A stretch of 64,000 nucleotides of DNA from Haloterrigena sp. KLK7 (GTDB lineage: Archaea > Halobacteriota > Halobacteria > Halobacteriales > Natrialbaceae): positions 310,001-374,000 of the forward strand of contig NZ_CP149787.1 in NCBI RefSeq assembly GCF_037914945.1, in the 5' to 3' direction. A program made the translations under genes and the position numbers. The notes under the pieces were generated by a model that searched no databases, had not been told where the DNA came from, and saw only the letters and a list, made by a program, of their open reading frames with translations. Positions 15,410 to 24,732 of the stretch are shown one piece after another (position 1 is the first letter of the stretch; each line of letters begins with the position of its first letter).

Positions 15410-17062
15410 TCAGTCGCGATCCGGCGCGGCGTCTTCGGGAACCTGTCCCTCGACGAGAGACTGCTCGGCGTACTCCTCGCGGATGTCCTTCTTCGAGAAC
15501 TTCCCCGTCGCCGTCTTGGGGACTTCCTCGATGAACTCGATCTCGTCCGGCAGCCACCACTTGGGATACTCGTCGGCGAGCAGGTCGTTGATTTCGGCGA
15601 CGATCGTCTCCCGATCGGCGCCCTCCGCGGGAACGATGAACGCGACCGGTCGCTCTTGCCAGCGCTCGTGGGGGACGCCGACGACGGCCGCCTCGGCGAC
15701 GTCGTCGTGAGCCATGATCGCGTTCTCGAGTTCGACCGACGAGATCCACTCGCCGCCGGACTTGATCACGTCCTTCTCCCGGTCGACGATCTTGATGTAG
15801 CCGTCCTCGTCGACGGTGACGACGTCACCGGTCTTGAGCCAGCCGTCCTCGAAGTCCGCTTCGTTGGCCTCGGGGCGCTTGAAGTACTCCTTGGTCACCC
15901 ACGGGCCACGGATCCACAGTTCACCGAACTCCCGTCCGTTCCAGGCGATCTCCTCGCCGTCGTCGTCGATGACCCTGAACTCGAGGCCGGGAACCACGAG
16001 TCCCTGCTTGCTGCGCTTTTCGACCTGCGTATCGTAGTCGGCGTTCCGCAGATCGGCTTTGAGGTGAGACACCGAGCCGATCGGTGCCATCTCGGTCATC
16101 CCCCAGGCGTGAAGCACTTCGACGCCCTGCGTGTCGAACCACTCGACCATCGATTTCGGCGCTGCCGACCCGCCGACGATCACGGTATCGAGCGTCGAGA
16201 GGTCCACCTGATTCTCCGAACAGTACTCCATCAGCCCGAGCCAGACGGTCGGAACGCCCGCGCTGATAGTCACACCCTCGTTTTCGATGAGGGTCGCGAG
16301 GTCTTCGGGGTCCGGAGATGGGCCGGGGAAGACCTGTTTGGAGCCGCCCGCCGTCGCCGTAAACGGCATCCCCCAGGCGTTGACGTGGAACATCGGTACG
16401 ACGGGCATGACGACGTCGTCGTCGGCCATCGGGATCCCCTGTGGCGTCTGGGACGCCATCGTGTGGCTCCAGAGCATCTGTTGGGTGTATTCGACGCCCT
16501 TCGGGTCGCCGGTCGTTCCCGAGGTGTAACACATCCCCGCGGGCTGTTCCTCGTCGACGTCGGGCCAGTCGTACTCGCTCTGGTGGCCCTCGATGAACGA
16601 CTCGTAGGGCGTCGCCTCGAGGTCGTCGGACTCCTCGCTTCCCATGACGACGAAGTCGACGTCGTCGAACTCGCCGTCGGCGTCGGCGACCGCGCCCGCG
16701 AGCTTCGGGGCGAGCGACTGATCGACGAAGATCAGTTCGTCGTCGGCGTCGTCGACGATATACTGAATGTGCGCGTCGGGGAGCAACGGATTGATCGTGT
16801 GGAGCTGGGCGCCGATCGACGGCACGGCGAAGTACGTCTCGAAGTGACGCGAGTGATTCCAGCAGAACGTCCCGACCCGATCGCCGCTCTCGATCCCGTA
16901 TTCGTCGAGGGCGTTCGCGAGCTGGCTCGTTCGATCCTCGTACTCGCCGTAGGTGTATCGCTGCATCCCGTCGTGATTTCGGGAGACGATCTCCGTATCA
17001 GCGTATAGCTTACTCGCACGCCACAAAAACGGTCGAAGTGTTTGGTCCGTTCCCGTCGGCAT
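15410..17062 (-). CDS. Long-chain acyl-CoA synthetase (AMP-binding)
   Basis: The 550-residue ligase activates fatty acids to acyl-CoA through an acyl-adenylate. Visible motifs are the phosphate-binding loop [18 protein letters not shown], the [13 protein letters not shown] helix, the adenine motif [12 protein letters not shown], the core [20 protein letters not shown] then [20 protein letters not shown], and the C-terminal catalytic lysine in [19 protein letters not shown] chose ATG 17062 ([20 protein letters not shown]) because the sequence upstream in frame is arginine/proline-rich and the intergenic AT-rich block lies just before it. It pairs with the acyl-CoA dehydrogenase downstream on the same strand, which supports fatty-acid catabolism. 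Confidence 0.95.
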   Translation of the reverse strand: MPTGTDQTLRPFLWRASKLYADTEIVSRNHDGMQRYTYGEYEDRTSQLANALDEYGIESGDRVGTFCWNHSRHFETYFAVPSIGAQLHTINPLLPDAHIQYIVDDADDELIFVDQSLAPKLAGAVADADGEFDDVDFVVMGSEESDDLEATPYESFIEGHQSEYDWPDVDEEQPAGMCYTSGTTGDPKGVEYTQQMLWSHTMASQTPQGIPMADDDVVMPVVPMFHVNAWGMPFTATAGGSKQVFPGPSPDPEDLATLIENEGVTISAGVPTVWLGLMEYCSENQVDLSTLDTVIVGGSAAPKSMVEWFDTQGVEVLHAWGMTEMAPIGSVSHLKADLRNADYDTQVEKRSKQGLVVPGLEFRVIDDDGEEIAWNGREFGELWIRGPWVTKEYFKRPEANEADFEDGWLKTGDVVTVDEDGYIKIVDREKDVIKSGGEWISSVELENAIMAHDDVAEAAVVGVPHERWQERPVAFIVPAEGADRETIVAEINDLLADEYPKWWLPDEIEFIEEVPKTATGKFSKKDIREEYAEQSLVEGQVPEDAAPDRD

Positions 17063-17417
17063 ATTCACTACTATAATAATGAACAATACATCACTCTTTC
17101 CATACGGCTGTCGTCGGCGGCGCCGGACGGTTCGCGTTCGCGCGGGGCGGACTCGAGGGGCCGGTGGTAGCCGTCCGCCCGCCCTGACCGACGAGGACGA
17201 CGGCGGGGTACGCCGCGGCGTGGTCGGCGAAGCCGACGCGCTCCGGGGGCACTGGCGGCCGCTCCGGGCGGGATCGACGTCGCGGTCGAGCGCGTCGGGG
17301 AACACGACGTCCCGCGGGAGACCGGTCGACGCCGCGCTCACGCCGCGTCAGAGAATGACGCTCGTCATCGCTGCCGCGATGGTCGCGTCTACGGGACGGC
17401 GCGAGTCCGACAGTCCG
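17063..17417. other. Intergenic region
   Basis: The first 40 bp are AT-rich and carry the ligase promoter, including the element at 17091-17100. The remaining 310 bp are GC-rich. One minus-strand frame reads ERVGFADHAAAYPAVVLVG, which looks protein-like, but it has no start and no stop-free extension. It may be a gene remnant. Confidence 0.4.
17091..17100 (-). promoter_or_regulatory. Shared upstream element of fatty-acid genes (copy 2)
   Basis: GAAAGAGTGA on the coding strand, then tgtattgttcattattata, ends 29 bp before the acyl-CoA ligase ATG. It matches the element at 15285-15294 upstream of the acyl-CoA dehydrogenase. The AT-rich string after it is a likely TATA region. Confidence 0.4.
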
Positions 17418-18059
17418 TCATCGCGGAGCGATCGTCTCGAGCGCTTCGTCGATCGGTTCGTCGCCCGAGAGGAGTTCGAACGTCTCCCCGACGAGTTCGT
17501 CGTGCTCGAGCGCGACCACGAGCGTCCTGGCGACGTCCTCGCGGGGAATGTCGCCGGCGTCTAGCCCGATGTCATCTCCGACTTCGATCGTCCCGGTTCC
17601 GGAGTCGTTCGTCAGTTCGCCCGGGCGGACGATCGTGTACTCCAGTCCGCTCTGGCGGAGGTACTCGTCGGCCTCGGCCTTGGCGGTCAGGTAGTCCTCG
17701 AGCGCGTCGGGGCCCGACTCCGGGTCGTCGGCGCCCATCGAACTGAGCATGACGAAGCGGTCGACGCCGGCGTCCTCGGCGGCGTCGATCAGGTTGATCG
17801 CGCCGTCGCGGTCGACGTCGTAGACGGCGTCGCCGCCGGAGCCGGCGGCGAAGATTATCGCATCAGCGCCCTCGACCGCGTCCGCAACGTCCTCGGTTAG
17901 ATCAGCGACGACGGGGTCTCCGCCCAGCGCTTCCATCTCGTCGGTCTGGTCCGGGTCGCGGACCATCGCTCGAGCGGTGTGATCGCGCTCGGCGAGCAGT
18001 TCGGTGACGTGTTGTCCCACCTGTCCGTGTGCGCCGGCGACGAGTACGGTCTGAGTCAC
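17418..18059 (-). CDS. NAD(P)-binding atypical SDR protein (NmrA/YwnB-like)
   Basis: The 213-residue Rossmann protein begins at a GTG (VTQTVLVAGAHGQVGQHVTE); the loop GAHGQVGQH at about residues 8-16 is the GxxGxxG nucleotide site. It continues with RAMVRDPDQTDEMEALGGDP, ADAIIFAAGSGGD, FVMLSSMGADDPES and TIVRPGELTNDSGTG. These are features of the atypical short-chain dehydrogenases (SDR_a5-like), which lack a strict YxxxK site. They often act as NAD(P)H sensors or quinone/flavin reductase-like proteins. It is divergent from the squalene synthase gene, separated by 175 bp. The function in this organism is unknown. Confidence 0.85.
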   Translation of the reverse strand: MTQTVLVAGAHGQVGQHVTELLAERDHTARAMVRDPDQTDEMEALGGDPVVADLTEDVADAVEGADAIIFAAGSGGDAVYDVDRDGAINLIDAAEDAGVDRFVMLSSMGADDPESGPDALEDYLTAKAEADEYLRQSGLEYTIVRPGELTNDSGTGTIEVGDDIGLDAGDIPREDVARTLVVALEHDELVGETFELLSGDEPIDEALETIAPR

Positions 18060-18234
18060 GGTCGCCCTTGTCGGCGCGCCGGGAAACGAATTGCGTCGGG
18101 AGGTGCCGGGCCGCCGTCGTCTCGATTTCGACCCCACCGGAGACCGGGCTCGGGCGCCGATTCTCGCGTCGACCGGAAGAACACGCCGCGACCGGGGTGT
18201 TTTTCCCGAGAGAGGTCGAAAAGGACTCGAGTAG

Positions 18235-19281
18235 ATGACCACGGGCCAGCCCGAACCTCCAACTGACGCCGACCTGGATTGGTGTTACGACGCGGTTCAC
18301 GGCGTTTCGCGGACCTTTTCGATCACTATCGATCGGCTCGAGGAGCCGATGGCGCGACACATCTGTCTGGGGTACCTCCTCTGTCGAGTCGCCGACACGA
18401 TCGAGGACGCGGGACACATTCCGCCGGAAACGCAGACGGAACTGCTCACCGAATACGACCGCGTGCTCGATCCGGACGCCGACCGGACCGTCGCGGAGTT
18501 CATGGACGACGTCGAACCGTGGCTCCCCGAGGAGCGCAACGACGACTGGGAGGTCGTCGCCCAGACGCCGCGGGTGCTGCGGACGTTCGAGTCGCTGGAC
18601 GCCGAGCCCCGTGAGATCATGCGCGAGCCGGTTCGGGAACTCGTCGACGGCATGGCGATGTTCACCGACCGCTACGCCGACGAGGGCGGCCTGCGCTTAC
18701 AGACCGTCGAGGAACTCGAGGAGTACTGCTGGTACGCCGCCGGCACCGTCGGGACGCTGATCACCGGGCTGGTCGCCCGCGGCACCTCCCAGGATCGGGC
18801 CGACGAGATGCGGGAGAACGCCCGCTCGTTCGCGCTCCTCCTGCAACTGGTCAACATCGCGAAGGACGTCGAATCGGACTACCACGAGGAGAACAACGTC
18901 TACCTCCCCGCCGAGTGGCTCGCGGCGGAGGACGTCGACGTCGAGGAAGTCACCGACGAGGCCCACCACGGTGGCGTTACGAACGTCATCAAGCGGGTGA
19001 CAGGCCGCGCCGAGCGCTACCTCGACGACGCCCAGCGCTACCTCGAGGTCGTCCCCGAGCACAACGGCAACCGGCTCTCGGCGTGGGCGATTCCCTACCT
19101 GCTTGCCGTCGGGACGCTCCGCGAACTGCGCGAGCGCCCCGAGGACGTCGTCCGCGAGGGCGACGTCAAGGTCTCGCGCGCGGAGGTCTTCGCGCTGCTC
19201 CAGCAGTTCGAGGACGGCGTCTCGCGGTCGAACCTGGCCGAACTTCGCAAGGAGATGGCGGAGAAACCGTTACACCACTGA
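18235..19281 (+). CDS. Squalene/phytoene synthase family protein, probably squalene synthase
   Basis: The 348-residue all-helical prenyl-condensing enzyme shows both Asp-rich motifs. The first is RVADTIEDAG (Asp54 and Asp58), preceded by VSRTFSITIDRLEEPMARHI; the second is LLQLVNIAKDVESDYHEENN (Asp211 and Asp215) followed by VYLPAEWL. The VSRTF start, YCWYAAGTVGTLITGL and the spacing resemble head-to-head farnesyl diphosphate coupling enzymes (squalene synthase) more than short phytoene synthases. Squalene and its derivatives are abundant in haloarchaeal membranes. No carotenoid genes are adjacent. A bifunctional or phytoene-synthase role cannot be excluded from sequence. Confidence 0.88.
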   Translation: MTTGQPEPPTDADLDWCYDAVHGVSRTFSITIDRLEEPMARHICLGYLLCRVADTIEDAGHIPPETQTELLTEYDRVLDPDADRTVAEFMDDVEPWLPEERNDDWEVVAQTPRVLRTFESLDAEPREIMREPVRELVDGMAMFTDRYADEGGLRLQTVEELEEYCWYAAGTVGTLITGLVARGTSQDRADEMRENARSFALLLQLVNIAKDVESDYHEENNVYLPAEWLAAEDVDVEEVTDEAHHGGVTNVIKRVTGRAERYLDDAQRYLEVVPEHNGNRLSAWAIPYLLAVGTLRELRERPEDVVREGDVKVSRAEVFALLQQFEDGVSRSNLAELRKEMAEKPLHH

Positions 19282-19398
19282 CCCAGTTCTCTCGGTCGTC
19301 CGTTCAGTGCCCGTCCGGCGGCGCGATGCCCCTCTCGAGTGGCCGTCCGATGACGACGCGTTCAACGGTAAGTTCGGCCCGCTATCGCTCCGTTCCCG

Positions 19399-19656
19399 CT
19401 ATCCTTCCCCTTCGGACTGGTATGGCTCGCCGACGGCGTGGCGGGGGAGGAGGTTGAACACTTCCGATTCCAGATCGTCCATCGACGAGAACTCGTCACC
19501 GCCCGACTCGGCGACGAGGTCGCCGAGGTTCTCCTCGCCGTCGGCTAAGACCAGCGTGACGTCGTCGCACTGGTCGGCGACCGCGTCCCGAGAGATCGGG
19601 TAGTCGAGTTCCTCGAGCACCGGTTCGATGTCGTTGAGGTGGACGCTTCGACCCAT
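19399..19656 (-). CDS. DUF5789-like small haloarchaeal protein
   Basis: The 85-residue acidic protein starts at the ATG at 19654-19656 (MGRSVHLNDIEPVLEELDYP) and contains ISRDAVADQCDDVTLVLADG and SSMDDLESEVFNLLPRHAVG. This pattern (a conserved YPI, a short beta strand, then a helix ending in hAVGEP) matches the small halobacterial family I know as DUF5789. The function is unknown. There is no signal or membrane segment. It stands between squalene synthase and a membrane protein gene with no clear operon partner. Confidence 0.72.
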   Translation of the reverse strand: MGRSVHLNDIEPVLEELDYPISRDAVADQCDDVTLVLADGEENLGDLVAESGGDEFSSMDDLESEVFNLLPRHAVGEPYQSEGEG

Positions 19657-19849
19657 GACGGACCCTTCGACGCCGGTCCGCTTACAGCTACGCATGTATC
19701 ACTGTGCGGGATCATCCGTGCGAACGGCTCGTTCGTCCCGTTCCGAGCATCGTATCGCCAGCGCGTAATCGGGGCTGGTATCGTGACGGAACGTGACTCG
19801 AGGGGCGTCTCCGTCCGTTGCTGTTCGTTTCGGTTCCGACCTCGCGCGG

Positions 19850-21136
19850 TCAGTCGACGCCGAGCGCGAGCCGTCGACCGAGCAGCGCGAGCGGGTAGCC
19901 GAAGGCGGCGACGGCCGCGACCCACGGTAACAGGAGGAGGCCGTACAGGGCCGGTCCGTAGCCGAACGCGGAGACGGGAGCGACGCTCGCGATCGCGGCG
20001 ATCGGCGCGAGCGCGGCGCCCGCGACGAGCGCGACCGGGAACCGTCCGCGCTCGGCGGCGTACCCGATCGGGAGACAGAGCGCGGTGGCCGCGCCGAACC
20101 AGAGCGGGACCGCGTACACCGGCGGGCCGGCGATCAGGAGGGCGATCCCGCCGGCGACGACCGTCGCGAGGAGCGAGAGCCCGAGGAGCCCGCGGGTCTC
20201 GAGCCGGCGGCCGAGGCGGCGCGCCCCGCCCCCCAGCAGGGCGTACCCGACCCCGAGCGAGGCCAGCGCGACGGCGCTCGGCGCGAGGCCGGCGTCGGTC
20301 GCGGCCACGCCGACGACGAGGAAGCCGACCGCCCCGACGGCGCCGACGGCTGCGATCGATCGCTCGAGCGTCGCGGCGTCGAAGACGGCGATCCCCAGAT
20401 CGGTTCGACAGACCGCGACGCCGACGAATCCGACGAGTAGGCCGAGCGCGGCGCCGCCGCGTACCCCGTGCTCGAGGGCCGTCGGACCGACCTCGAGGCC
20501 GATCGTGGCGTAGCCGGCCGCCGCTCCGAAAACGCCGCCGCTGCCGTAGGTAACGTACGTCTGCCTGTCGAACTCGGCGTCGTCCGTCCACGTCGCGGTG
20601 TTCCCGTCCACCGCAGCGTCGGCGGGGCGGTTCGTGATTTCCGCCCCCTCGGGCGCGTGGATCGTCACGCGCTCGGCCGTCCGTCCGTAGCGAGCGTTCG
20701 ACGTCCCGACGGCGAAGTAATCGACGATCCAGGCGTCGCCGGCGCCCGGCCTGGCGACGTCGTCGACGGTGTACTCGACGACCACCGTCTCCCCCTCGAG
20801 CGTCGACTCGACGGTGCCGACGTCCCCCTCGGCCGCGTGATAGGGCGCCCACGCGTCGTCGACCGCGGCCTCGAGCGCGCTCTCGTTGGTTCGGTATCGC
20901 TCGACGGCCGACGAGTCCACGGGAACGCGGGCCCGCCACAGCGAATCGCCGCTCTCGTCGACGTGGATATCGAGCGTTCCCGGACCGGTCGCGCCGTCGA
21001 TCCCCGCTCCGTCGGTCATCTCGGAACCACAGACCCCGCAGAGCTGCGTCGGCGGCGGTGCGCCCGCGACGACGATGATTCCAGCGGTGCCGACGAGACA
21101 GAGGAGGGCGACGATCGCGAGGCGGGGAACGCGCAT
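19850..21136 (-). CDS. Predicted membrane protein with extracellular N-terminal domain
   Basis: The 428-residue protein starts MRVPRLAIVALLCLVGTAGI, a signal peptide or signal anchor. After it come a CGVC pair (about residues 33-36) and about 160 residues of beta-rich extracellular domain (STLEGETVVVEYTVDDVARP, VTIHAPEGAEITNRP). The C-terminal half has seven or eight hydrophobic helices beginning near GVFGAAAGYATIGLEV. I do not recognise the family; similar secreted-domain-plus-membrane proteins are common in haloarchaea. The AT-rich string tttctatatactcatatagg directly before the start codon is a likely promoter for a leaderless transcript. Confidence 0.7.
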   Translation of the reverse strand: MRVPRLAIVALLCLVGTAGIIVVAGAPPPTQLCGVCGSEMTDGAGIDGATGPGTLDIHVDESGDSLWRARVPVDSSAVERYRTNESALEAAVDDAWAPYHAAEGDVGTVESTLEGETVVVEYTVDDVARPGAGDAWIVDYFAVGTSNARYGRTAERVTIHAPEGAEITNRPADAAVDGNTATWTDDAEFDRQTYVTYGSGGVFGAAAGYATIGLEVGPTALEHGVRGGAALGLLVGFVGVAVCRTDLGIAVFDAATLERSIAAVGAVGAVGFLVVGVAATDAGLAPSAVALASLGVGYALLGGGARRLGRRLETRGLLGLSLLATVVAGGIALLIAGPPVYAVPLWFGAATALCLPIGYAAERGRFPVALVAGAALAPIAAIASVAPVSAFGYGPALYGLLLLPWVAAVAAFGYPLALLGRRLALGVD

Positions 21137-21228
21137 ATTTCTATATACTCATATAGGATATAAAAACACTGAGGTGGGACGGAGTGTTCTCCACGGGCAG
21201 TCACAGCACGGACGCGGCGTGCCCGCGA

Positions 21229-22467
21229 TCACTCGGCGTCCAGTTCGGTTCGAACCAGTTCCTCGAGTCGATCCAGTCCCAGTTCGAGTCGGTCGCGGTC
21301 GTTCGCGAAGCTCAGCCGGAGGTGTCCCTCGCCGCCGGCGCCGAAGGCCCGTCCGGGCGCCGTGACAACGCCGCCGTCGTAGAGGAGCCGCTTCGCAATG
21401 TCTACGCTCGAGCCCTCGAGTTCGCTCACGTCGACGAACGCGTAGAAGGCCCCCTCGGGTTCGGCGACGGAGACGCGGGGGATCGACTCGAGGCGGTCGA
21501 CGACGTAGTCCCGGCGGGAGCGGAAGGCGGCGGCCATTTCGCGGAACGGCTCCTGCGGACCGGTCAGCGCCTCGAGCGCGGCGTACTGGGCGGGCGTGTT
21601 GACGCAGGACGTCGTGCTCTCGTGGATCTTCGCGATCTGCGAGACGACGTCGGCGGGGCCGGAGAGCCAGCCGACGCGCCAGCCCGTCATCGCGTAGGTC
21701 TTCGAGAAGGAGTTGACCGAGAGGACCCGTTCGTCGCGATCGGTGACGCTCGCGACGCGGGGCGGAATCTCGTCGTACGTGAGCTCCCTGTAGACTTCGT
21801 CCGCGAGTACGTAAGCGCCGTGTGCAGCGGCGGCGTCGACGACGCGTTCGATGGCGTCCGCGGAGAACGCCCGTCCGGTCGGGTTCGAGGGCGAGGTCAG
21901 CGTGACCGCCGCCGTGTTCGGACCGATGGCGTCGACGATCCGCTCGGGGTCGGGTTCGAATCCCTCGTCGGCCGGCATCGGCACCTCGACGGGGACGGCG
22001 TCGGCGAGCTTCGCCTGCGAGATCGGGTTCGGCCACGCGGGCGTCGGCACGACGACCTCCTCGCCGGGGTCGGCGACCGTCTGGATCGCGAGGTGCAGCG
22101 CCTCGACGCCGCCGTTCGTGACGACGAGTTCCGACTCGGGATCGACCGGTAGCTCGCCGTCGGCGGACAGCTTCTCGGCGATCGCCTCCCTGAGCGCCGG
22201 GAGGCCCGCGTTCGAGGTGTATCGGGTCGCTCCGTCGCGAGCGGCCTCGAACGCCGCGTCGACGACGTGCGCCGGCGTGTCGAAGTCGGGTTCGCCGAAC
22301 TCGAGGTGGACGAGATCGGCCTCGTCCCCGCGCTCGCGCTCGTACTCGGCGGCGAGTTCGAACATCACGCGGATCCCCTGGGGCTCGATTTCGCGGACGC
22401 GGTCGGAGAGCCGATCGCGCTCGGTCCCGCGTTCGGTGTCGGATTCGGAGGCGGACGATCGATTCAT
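21229..22467 (-). CDS. Pyridoxal-phosphate aminotransferase, class I/II
   Basis: The 412-residue fold-type I aminotransferase shows the PLP lysine in VNSFSKTYAMTGWRVGWLSG (Lys256), the substrate-carboxylate arginine region HLRLSFAND, the cofactor contacts TSPSNPTGRAFSADA and LADEVYRELTYDE, and the early LEFGEPDFDTPAHVVDAAFE segment. These are hallmarks of aspartate/aromatic-type archaeal aminotransferases. The first 25 residues are a charged, disordered extension common in haloarchaea. It could act on aspartate, aromatic amino acids or alanine; the sequence alone does not decide. It is separated from the 3-hydroxyacyl-CoA dehydrogenase gene by a short region with a 30-bp tandem repeat. Confidence 0.92.
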   Translation of the reverse strand: MNRSSASESDTERGTERDRLSDRVREIEPQGIRVMFELAAEYERERGDEADLVHLEFGEPDFDTPAHVVDAAFEAARDGATRYTSNAGLPALREAIAEKLSADGELPVDPESELVVTNGGVEALHLAIQTVADPGEEVVVPTPAWPNPISQAKLADAVPVEVPMPADEGFEPDPERIVDAIGPNTAAVTLTSPSNPTGRAFSADAIERVVDAAAAHGAYVLADEVYRELTYDEIPPRVASVTDRDERVLSVNSFSKTYAMTGWRVGWLSGPADVVSQIAKIHESTTSCVNTPAQYAALEALTGPQEPFREMAAAFRSRRDYVVDRLESIPRVSVAEPEGAFYAFVDVSELEGSSVDIAKRLLYDGGVVTAPGRAFGAGGEGHLRLSFANDRDRLELGLDRLEELVRTELDAE

Positions 22468-22575
22468 TGCGCGAAACGACGTCCGTAGACGGGAAGAATA
22501 TTCGGTGTCAGAACCGACGTGAGGGGCCGTCCGTGGACTCCGGTAACTCGCGTCTCCGGACTCGAGGTGAAACCG

Positions 22576-22640
22576 CCGACTCGAGGACGCTGCTCGTACC
22601 GGCTGCCGACTCGAGGACGCTGCTCGTATCGGCTCCCGAC
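22576..22640. repeat. 30-bp tandem repeat, two full copies
   Basis: The unit begins ccgactcgaggacgctgctc and continues with gtaccggctg. It occurs at 22576-22605 and 22606-22635 with one mismatch, and a third start is seen at 22636-22640. It lies in the 193-bp gap between two minus-strand genes, downstream of the hydroxyacyl-CoA dehydrogenase. No function is evident. Confidence 0.8.
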
Positions 22641-22660
22641 CCGGGGCGTTACTCGTGGAG

Positions 22661-23515
22661 CTATTCGTACTCGTAGAACCCTTTTCCCGTCTTCTTGCCG
22701 AGGTCGCCGGCCTCGACCTTCCGCTTGAGGAGGTAGGCCGGTTTGTACCGATCCCCGAGTTCCTCGTGGAGCGTCTCGGAGGCGTGCAGACAGACGTCCA
22801 GCCCGATGTGGTCGGCCAGCGTCAGCGGCCCCATGGGGACGTTCGTGCCGAGTTCCATCCCCGCGTCGATGTCCTCCTTCGTGGCGACGCCCTCGTCGAA
22901 GGCCCGGATCCCCTCGTTGATCCACGGCATCAGGATGCGGTTCGTGACGAAGCCGGGCTTGTCGTCGGCCTCCCAGGTCGTCTTCTCTAACTCCTCGGCG
23001 AGGTCGTGGGCCAGGTCGGTCGCCTCGTCGGTCGTCTTCTCGCCGACGACCACCTCGACGCCCTCCATGATCGGGACGGGATTCATGAAGTGCAGGCCGA
23101 TCACCCGCTCGGGGTGCTCTAAGTCGCTCGCGATCGAGGTGATCGAGAGCGTGCTCGTGTTCGTCGCGAGCAACACGTCCTCGTCGCAGACCCGCTCGAG
23201 GTCGGCGAAGACGTCCTGCTTGACCTCGAGTTCCTCCAGCGCGGCCTCGACGACGAGGTCGCAGTCCGATAAGTCGTCGAGAACCGTCGTCCCCTCGATC
23301 CGGTCGCGGATCGTCTCGGGGTCGTCCTCGAGGGCGTCCCGGCTCTCGAGTCGCCCGAGACTGTCCGCGATCGTCTCGAAGCCGCTCTCGACGAACTCCT
23401 GCTCGATATCGCGCATCACGACGTCGTAGCCGTGCGTGGCGGCGACCTGTGCGATTCCGCTGCCCATCGTTCCCGCGCCGACGACGCCGATCCGATCGAT
23501 TCGGTCGCGAACCAT
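22661..23515 (-). CDS. hbd: 3-hydroxyacyl-CoA (3-hydroxybutyryl-CoA) dehydrogenase
   Basis: The 284-residue NAD-dependent enzyme oxidises (S)-3-hydroxyacyl-CoA to 3-ketoacyl-CoA. The dinucleotide loop IGVVGAGTMGSGIAQVAATH is at residues 9-28. The catalytic dyad is visible as His142 in VIGLHFMNPVPIMEGVEVV with a glutamate about a dozen residues later. The C-terminal dimer domain shows GFVTNRILMPWINEGIRAFD, DIDAGMELGTNVPMGPLTLA and GKKTGKGFYEYE. Its length equals that of the stand-alone bacterial enzymes, without a fused enoyl-CoA hydratase. It probably works with the acyl-CoA dehydrogenases and ligase encoded elsewhere in the window. The start at ATG 23515 gives a standard N-terminus. Confidence 0.95.
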   Translation of the reverse strand: MVRDRIDRIGVVGAGTMGSGIAQVAATHGYDVVMRDIEQEFVESGFETIADSLGRLESRDALEDDPETIRDRIEGTTVLDDLSDCDLVVEAALEELEVKQDVFADLERVCDEDVLLATNTSTLSITSIASDLEHPERVIGLHFMNPVPIMEGVEVVVGEKTTDEATDLAHDLAEELEKTTWEADDKPGFVTNRILMPWINEGIRAFDEGVATKEDIDAGMELGTNVPMGPLTLADHIGLDVCLHASETLHEELGDRYKPAYLLKRKVEAGDLGKKTGKGFYEYE

Positions 23516-23601
23516 GCCTCGAGTTCTACGCTCCGACTGGTAAACGTGGGGGCGGGAACCGAGAACTAGAACTATAAGTCATCGGGAAATTCGGTTGAAC
23601 T

Positions 23602-24630
23602 ATGCAACAGGATAACATCCAGTTCCACAACGTCGGCGATCGCCGACCGATCGAGGGTCGAGACGGGGAGTTGCTCCAGCGCGTGCCGGAATCGGTGCGG
23701 CGCGAACTCAACGACGGCGCGCAGTCGCGGATGCGCCACCCCGCGGGCGTCGAACTCCGGTTCGTCCCCGACGGCACCGCGACGGTAACGCTCTCGACCG
23801 TTCCCGGCGGGAGCGCCGAGGAAGGGACCGTCCGCGTCTTCTGGGGCCCGATTCAGGGCTCGACCGAGGTCGTCGTCGGCTCCGAGCCGACCGAGATCGA
23901 GGTCTCGCTGCCAGAGAAGCTCGCCGACCTCGAGCCGTCGGCCGTCGAGGACCTCGCCTTCGATCCCCAGGTCTGCCGGATTCAGTTGCCGGGCGAGCAC
24001 CGCGGCGGGCCGATGGTCTACCACGGCCTCGAGGGCGACGTCCGCCCGCCGCGCGACGAGGAACTCCCCGACCGGCGCTACCTCGCCTACGGCACCTCGA
24101 TCACCGAGGGCGAGGCGCCGCTGGCCGAGCACCTGACCTACGTCAGCCAAACGGCGCGCCGGTTGGACGCCGACCTCGTCAACCTCGGCTCCTGTGGGAC
24201 CGCGTACTGCGACGCCGCGATCGCCGACCACATCGCCGAGCGCGACGACTGGGACGTGGCGACGCTCTCGGTCTCGGTGAACATGGTCGGTACGTTCGAT
24301 CCCGAGGAGTTCCGCGAGCGGGCCGCGACCCTGATCGACCGCGTGGCGAGCGCCCATCCCGAGAAACCGGTCGTCGCGATCACCATCTTCCGCAACTCCC
24401 GGGACGTCTGTCGGAGCAACTGCGAGACCGAACGCTGCGAGCGATTCCGCGAGGAACTCCGCGAGGTCGTCGCCGAAACGACCCACGACAACGTCCACCT
24501 GCTCGAGGGCCCCGAACTGCTCCCCACGATCGGCGGGCTCACCACCGATCTGGTCCACCCCGGCGACAACGCGATGATCACGATGGGCGAGAACCTCGCC
24601 GCCGAACTCGAGGCGCTGCTCGAGGACTGA
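23602..24630 (+). CDS. SGNH/GDSL-family hydrolase
   Basis: The 342-residue cytoplasmic protein has two domains. Residues 1 to about 150 form a beta-rich N-terminal domain (VELRFVPDGTATVTLSTVPG). The C-terminal SGNH hydrolase domain shows block I RRYLAYGTSITEGEA (nucleophile Ser166), block II glycine in VNLGSCGTAYCDAAI, block III asparagine in LSVSVNMVGTF and block V Asp316/His319 in TTDLVHPGDNAM. A late cysteine cluster (DVCRSNCETERCERF) is unusual. Relatives with this layout act as esterases or carbohydrate deacetylases on unknown substrates. No signal peptide is present. It is divergent from the hydroxyacyl-CoA dehydrogenase gene, with 86 bp between them. Confidence 0.85.
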   Translation: MQQDNIQFHNVGDRRPIEGRDGELLQRVPESVRRELNDGAQSRMRHPAGVELRFVPDGTATVTLSTVPGGSAEEGTVRVFWGPIQGSTEVVVGSEPTEIEVSLPEKLADLEPSAVEDLAFDPQVCRIQLPGEHRGGPMVYHGLEGDVRPPRDEELPDRRYLAYGTSITEGEAPLAEHLTYVSQTARRLDADLVNLGSCGTAYCDAAIADHIAERDDWDVATLSVSVNMVGTFDPEEFRERAATLIDRVASAHPEKPVVAITIFRNSRDVCRSNCETERCERFREELREVVAETTHDNVHLLEGPELLPTIGGLTTDLVHPGDNAMITMGENLAAELEALLED

Positions 24631-24732
24631 TCGCCGGGCCGTCGACGAGGCGCGAATCGAACCGTTCGGTTGAGGATACATTCAGCTCGAGGGTAACCTT
24701 CAAGGATGGAGGGTGTGAGCTATCGGTAACTG

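Noticed and set aside
17079-17564. A 161-codon plus-strand frame beside the acyl-CoA ligase
   Set aside because: It is arginine-rich, overlaps the end of the SDR gene in antisense and shows no domain.
22576-22640. A 30-bp repeat pair considered as a minimal CRISPR
   Set aside because: The two units touch each other without spacers and no cas gene is in the window.
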